From NCBI GenBank assembly GCA_003159055.1, contig PMLH01000324.1, forward strand, positions 1-8,936: a stretch of 8,936 nt of DNA, in the 5' to 3' direction. The notes under the pieces were generated by a model, which saw only the letters and a list, made by a program, of their open reading frames with translations, was not told the DNA's origin and did not search any database. Shown piece by piece: positions 6,873-8,936 of the stretch (the first letter of the stretch is position 1; each line of letters starts with the position of its first letter). This DNA is from Myxococcales bacterium. Lineage in GTDB: Bacteria > Myxococcota > Polyangia > Fen-1088. A program made the translations under genes and the position numbers.

Positions 6873-8224
6873 AAGTAGTCCCCCATTCCGGTCTCGATGA
6901 ACTCCCGCTGCCACGCCTGGAACAGCAGTTGACTGCTCGGGATGTCGCTCCCGTCGTGGCTCATCATTTCGAGGTAGTCCGCAACGAGGCCGCCCCGCAG
7001 AAGGATGGGCTCGACAGCCAGGCCATCATCGATCGGATAGTCGATGCCTTCGATGGTGTGGTGTCGCTTGGATGAGGGCGGTCCTAGATTCGTCAGGACC
7101 CGGCCCTTGTAGTACAGGACGATCTGCTCGGGAAGACTCGACATCGAAGCGAGTGCTCCCAGTACCACCTCCGATTCCACGCCGGCGGTTCCGGCGATGA
7201 TCCTGCGGAGGAACCCGTTCCCGGTGATTTCTTCATTCCCCTCCGCGAGGCGGGTCGCCATCTTTCGGCGAAAACCAGCCTTCTGGAACCGGTTCTTGAA
7301 CTGAAAACTGCAGTAGTTCACGCCAATCGGAAGCCCCTGCTCGACCACGAAGGCGGTGAGCTCGAGGGCCGCAAGCTCGGACTCAAGCACGGTTGGCTGC
7401 TCACCGTGCAGGTAGGTGTATCCGTGCCGGAGCATCTGCTCGGCGTTGTGCGCGGTCAGGCGCAGTTGGTGCAGGTTCAGCCTGGTCACGCCAAGTTCGC
7501 ACAACCGGGGCAACAGTTCCTTGAGCCGCTCGACCTCTTCGGGCACGGCAGGGATCTCCACCGTCACGTTCCGGATGCACGCGGCTGCCCCTCGCAGCAC
7601 CCCGAGGTGGTAGTTGGTCGCCCCAAGATCGAAACGAATTTCGTCTATTCCAGCCAAGGCCAGCCTCCTGAATTTCGCCTCGCTGCCCAAGATCCCGTTG
7701 GTGTACATCCAGACGTAGACGTCGCGTGGACATAGCCGACGAACGGCTTCGATGGACCGGATGGCACGGTCGAACACCATCAACGGCTCCCCTCCACTGA
7801 GGCTTACGCCCTTGAAGCCAAACCAGTTGATGTAGTGAGCGTAGGCCTCGGGGTCTTCGAAGAGTAGCCGCTGGGTCTGTGGTGTCTCGTCGCTTTCCTG
7901 GCTGGCGGGACAATAGAAGCAGTGGGCGTTGCACAGGCCGGTGATGAACAGGCACGACCACTGTCCTTGGCCGCAAAGCTTGCACCCAGGTGACAGGGAA
8001 TTGACCCACGGCTTGGTCCGCTGGAAATCCCAGTTGAGGGCTCGCCCCGCCCTTGCCATGTGACCGTTCCTTCTCTCTTCAAAGTCGCCCGCGACGTAGG
8101 GGCTTAGCCAGTTCACCGGGGAGGAATGGTGCGCGTGCTCTTCCGCCACTCGGTTGGCGGTTGCGTTCAGGTAGGCGAGGTGTGCCTTCATTTTTGTTCT
8201 TGCAGGGCCCTTGCCCAGGATCAT
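6869..8224 (-). CDS. Radical SAM enzyme of unknown substrate
   Basis: With the start chosen here the protein has 451 residues. The SAM-cleaving cluster motif is GLCNAHCFYCP (Cys98, Cys102, Cys105, CX3CX2C), with the aromatic residue before the last Cys as is usual. LSGGEP at about 142-147 is the GGEP SAM-binding block. Upstream lie Cys81, Cys84 and Cys91 (PGCKLCGQGQWSC), and a later NYCSFQFKNR segment adds a Cys; these may bind an extra cluster. Bacterial and archaeal radical SAM proteins of unassigned function with a GC-x-LC block just before the main motif are known, and this resembles them. ATG 8224 is preceded by GAGG at a 6-base spacing; ATG 8191 and TTG 8287 are alternatives. The stop codon lies inside the long inverted repeat. 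The gene is divergent from a small secreted protein and convergent with the lipoprotein, but no substrate is evident. Confidence 0.9.
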   Translation of the reverse strand: MILGKGPARTKMKAHLAYLNATANRVAEEHAHHSSPVNWLSPYVAGDFEERRNGHMARAGRALNWDFQRTKPWVNSLSPGCKLCGQGQWSCLFITGLCNAHCFYCPASQESDETPQTQRLLFEDPEAYAHYINWFGFKGVSLSGGEPLMVFDRAIRSIEAVRRLCPRDVYVWMYTNGILGSEAKFRRLALAGIDEIRFDLGATNYHLGVLRGAAACIRNVTVEIPAVPEEVERLKELLPRLCELGVTRLNLHQLRLTAHNAEQMLRHGYTYLHGEQPTVLESELAALELTAFVVEQGLPIGVNYCSFQFKNRFQKAGFRRKMATRLAEGNEEITGNGFLRRIIAGTAGVESEVVLGALASMSSLPEQIVLYYKGRVLTNLGPPSSKRHHTIEGIDYPIDDGLAVEPILLRGGLVADYLEMMSHDGSDIPSSQLLFQAWQREFIETGMGDYF

Positions 8225-8327
8225 TCTGGACCTCGACGCGGGCAAGTCGCAACCGCTCGAACGACCCGAGGCCCAGCCCACGAGCAATCACAGGCCCGGG
8301 CGGGTCGTGCTCCTGCCAATGGACGGG

Positions 8328-8356
8328 TTGAAATCCCGGTCGCACGCAACTAGATT
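8328..8356 (+). promoter_or_regulatory. Predicted sigma70-type promoter for the small secreted protein
   Basis: TTGAAA (8328-8333) and TAGATT (8351-8356) are separated by exactly 17 bases, matching the -35 and -10 consensus at five and four of six positions. Transcription would begin near 8363-8364, just past ATG 8358 and at an in-frame GTG (8364). Either the transcript is leaderless from that GTG or the match is accidental. Confidence 0.4.
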
Positions 8357-8357
8357 G

Positions 8358-8732
8358 ATGCTCGTGGCTGCCCGCAAACGAACGTCTTGGCGCCGGCACG
8401 GGCTGCTTCCGCTCCTCGCGGTGTCGGTGTCGGTGCCGTGCCTGTGGCTCGTCGTCGCCAGCGTGCTGGCCGAGCCCAGCCAGGCCAGCCAGGCGCCCGA
8501 TGGTGGCGTGATTCCTGCAGCCGCAACTGGGCGCCCCGTCTGTGTACGGGTCGGCACGCGCTCCGAGGGTTGGGCATGGCCCAGCGGGCGCTTCATCCAC
8601 TGGGCGAAGTGCAAGGGGGTCGTGCCGAAATGCCAAGCTGCCGGCCCGGAGCATGACGTCGAGGGTTGGTACGGAAGCGACGCGCTAATTGCGCCCGATG
8701 CTTGTGCCCACAGCGGCCAAAAGCATCGATAG
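8358..8732 (+). CDS. Small secreted protein with two Cys/Glu-Gly-Trp repeats
   Basis: This 124-residue protein has a basic N-terminus (ARKRTSWRRH), a hydrophobic segment (GLLPLLAVSVSV and on to VVASVLA) and a likely signal peptidase site after VLA, so it should be exported. The Cys inside the hydrophobic stretch follows Pro and does not make a good lipobox. The mature part has two related units: CVRVGTRSEGW with FIHWAKC, and CQAAGPEHDVEGW with LIAPDAC. Both run Cys, Gly, Glu-Gly-Trp, hydrophobic-Ile, Cys, which suggests two small disulfide-closed folds. I do not recognise a named family. The same frame is open from 8211, but the signal peptide fits a start at 8358 (ATG) or 8364 (GTG). No ribosome site precedes either, in keeping with possible leaderless translation. 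It is transcribed divergently from the radical SAM gene; a functional link is only a guess. Confidence 0.65.
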   Translation: MLVAARKRTSWRRHGLLPLLAVSVSVPCLWLVVASVLAEPSQASQAPDGGVIPAAATGRPVCVRVGTRSEGWAWPSGRFIHWAKCKGVVPKCQAAGPEHDVEGWYGSDALIAPDACAHSGQKHR

Positions 8733-8745
8733 GGAGGCAGGACGG

Positions 8746-8832
8746 ATGTCAGAACAGCGGACAGTGAACCCAGGCGACCATGGGACTGCGAGGGCTACGC
8801 TGCCGGCGGCGGAACCATCGGCGGCGGGGTGA
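8746..8832 (+). CDS. Possible 28-residue peptide, doubtful
   Basis: GGAGG at 8733-8737 stands 8 bases before ATG 8746, an ideal ribosome site, and opens a short frame coding for MSEQRTVNPGDHGTARATLP followed by eight residues. The last 38 bases run antisense to the end of the Lon-type gene. It has no hydrophobic segment or recognisable motif and directly follows the small secreted protein. The good ribosome site is the only support, and chance is a real alternative. Confidence 0.2.
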   Translation: MSEQRTVNPGDHGTARATLPAAEPSAAG

Positions 8833-8936
8833 CCGCACCGATCATCGTGCCCTTGAGGTCCGGCATTTCGGTCAACACCAGCGGCAGAAGCTCGTCCATG
8901 CGCTTGACGTGGATAATCTCGAGCTCCTTGCGCGGC
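8795..8936 (-). CDS. lon: Lon-type ATP-dependent protease, C-terminal end (5' part outside window)
   Basis: Only the last 46 residues are visible on the minus strand. PRKELEIIHVKRMDELLPLV matches the end of the Lon (S16) proteolytic domain, where an E-[IL]-x(2)-V-x(2)-MDE-[VL]-L pattern follows the catalytic Ser-Lys region. The catalytic residues and AAA+ domain lie outside the window, so activity cannot be judged. The protein ends in a Pro-rich tail (VTPPPMVPPPAA) longer than is usual in E. coli Lon, which some high-GC proteobacterial homologues share. The gene converges on the small secreted protein, with 62 bases between the stop codons and no clear terminator hairpin. Paralogous Lon copies occur in myxobacteria, so this may be lon1, lon2 or a Lon-like relative. 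Confidence 0.75.
   Translation of the reverse strand, partial: PRKELEIIHVKRMDELLPLVLTEMPDLKGTMIGAVTPPPMVPPPAA

Noticed and set aside
8733..8794. Intrinsic terminator between the small secreted protein and the Lon-type gene
   Set aside because: Only a 4-bp TGTC/GACA stem is visible and there is no T-tract on either strand.

Overview
The window looks like chromosomal DNA from a high-GC Gram-negative bacterium, most likely a myxobacterium (Myxococcota, Polyangiales-like). This is inferred from GC-rich codon use, an ECF sigma/anti-sigma/outer-membrane-protein operon, a Gly-rich and Cys-rich lipoprotein of a style frequent in that group, and small secreted Cys proteins. No marker gene fixes the species.

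Layout. (1) 1-2716, plus strand: the tail of an acyl carrier protein, an AlgI-type MBOAT acyltransferase and an AlgJ/AlgX-type SGNH-like protein form a tight operon. The likely job is to move an acyl group from a cytoplasmic carrier protein across the membrane onto an envelope or exported glycan. (2) 2775-5451, plus strand: an ECF-like sigma factor, a membrane zinc-finger anti-sigma factor with a periplasmic TPR-like domain, and an exported protein ending in a probable beta-barrel. The three genes are joined by two 4-base start/stop overlaps, so they should be translated together as one envelope-sensing unit. (3) 5485-6645, plus strand: a lipoprotein with Gly-rich linkers and three Cys-rich modules, one with knottin-like spacing and one made of three tandem six-Cys repeats. 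Its upstream region shares a 10-base box (TTGACCCGTT) with the sigma gene at exactly the same distance from the start codon, which suggests sigma autoregulation with the lipoprotein as a target. (4) 6704-6872: a 169-bp imperfect inverted repeat between convergent genes, with 82-nt arms and a 5-nt centre. It contains the stop codon of the next gene and could be a MITE, a paired REP-type element or a structured bidirectional terminator. (5) 6869-8224, minus strand: a radical SAM enzyme with CX3CX2C plus extra upstream cysteines. (6) 8358-8732, plus strand, divergent from it: a small secreted protein with two Cys/Glu-Gly-Trp repeats and a possible leaderless promoter. (7) 8795-8936, minus strand: the C-terminal end of a Lon-type protease running off the window.

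The points most worth following are the shared promoter-like box linking the sigma operon to the Cys-rich lipoprotein, the long inverted repeat, and the carrier-protein/MBOAT/SGNH cassette, which resembles the Dlt system in logic but occurs in a Gram-negative setting. There is no gene-free stretch longer than 300 bases.
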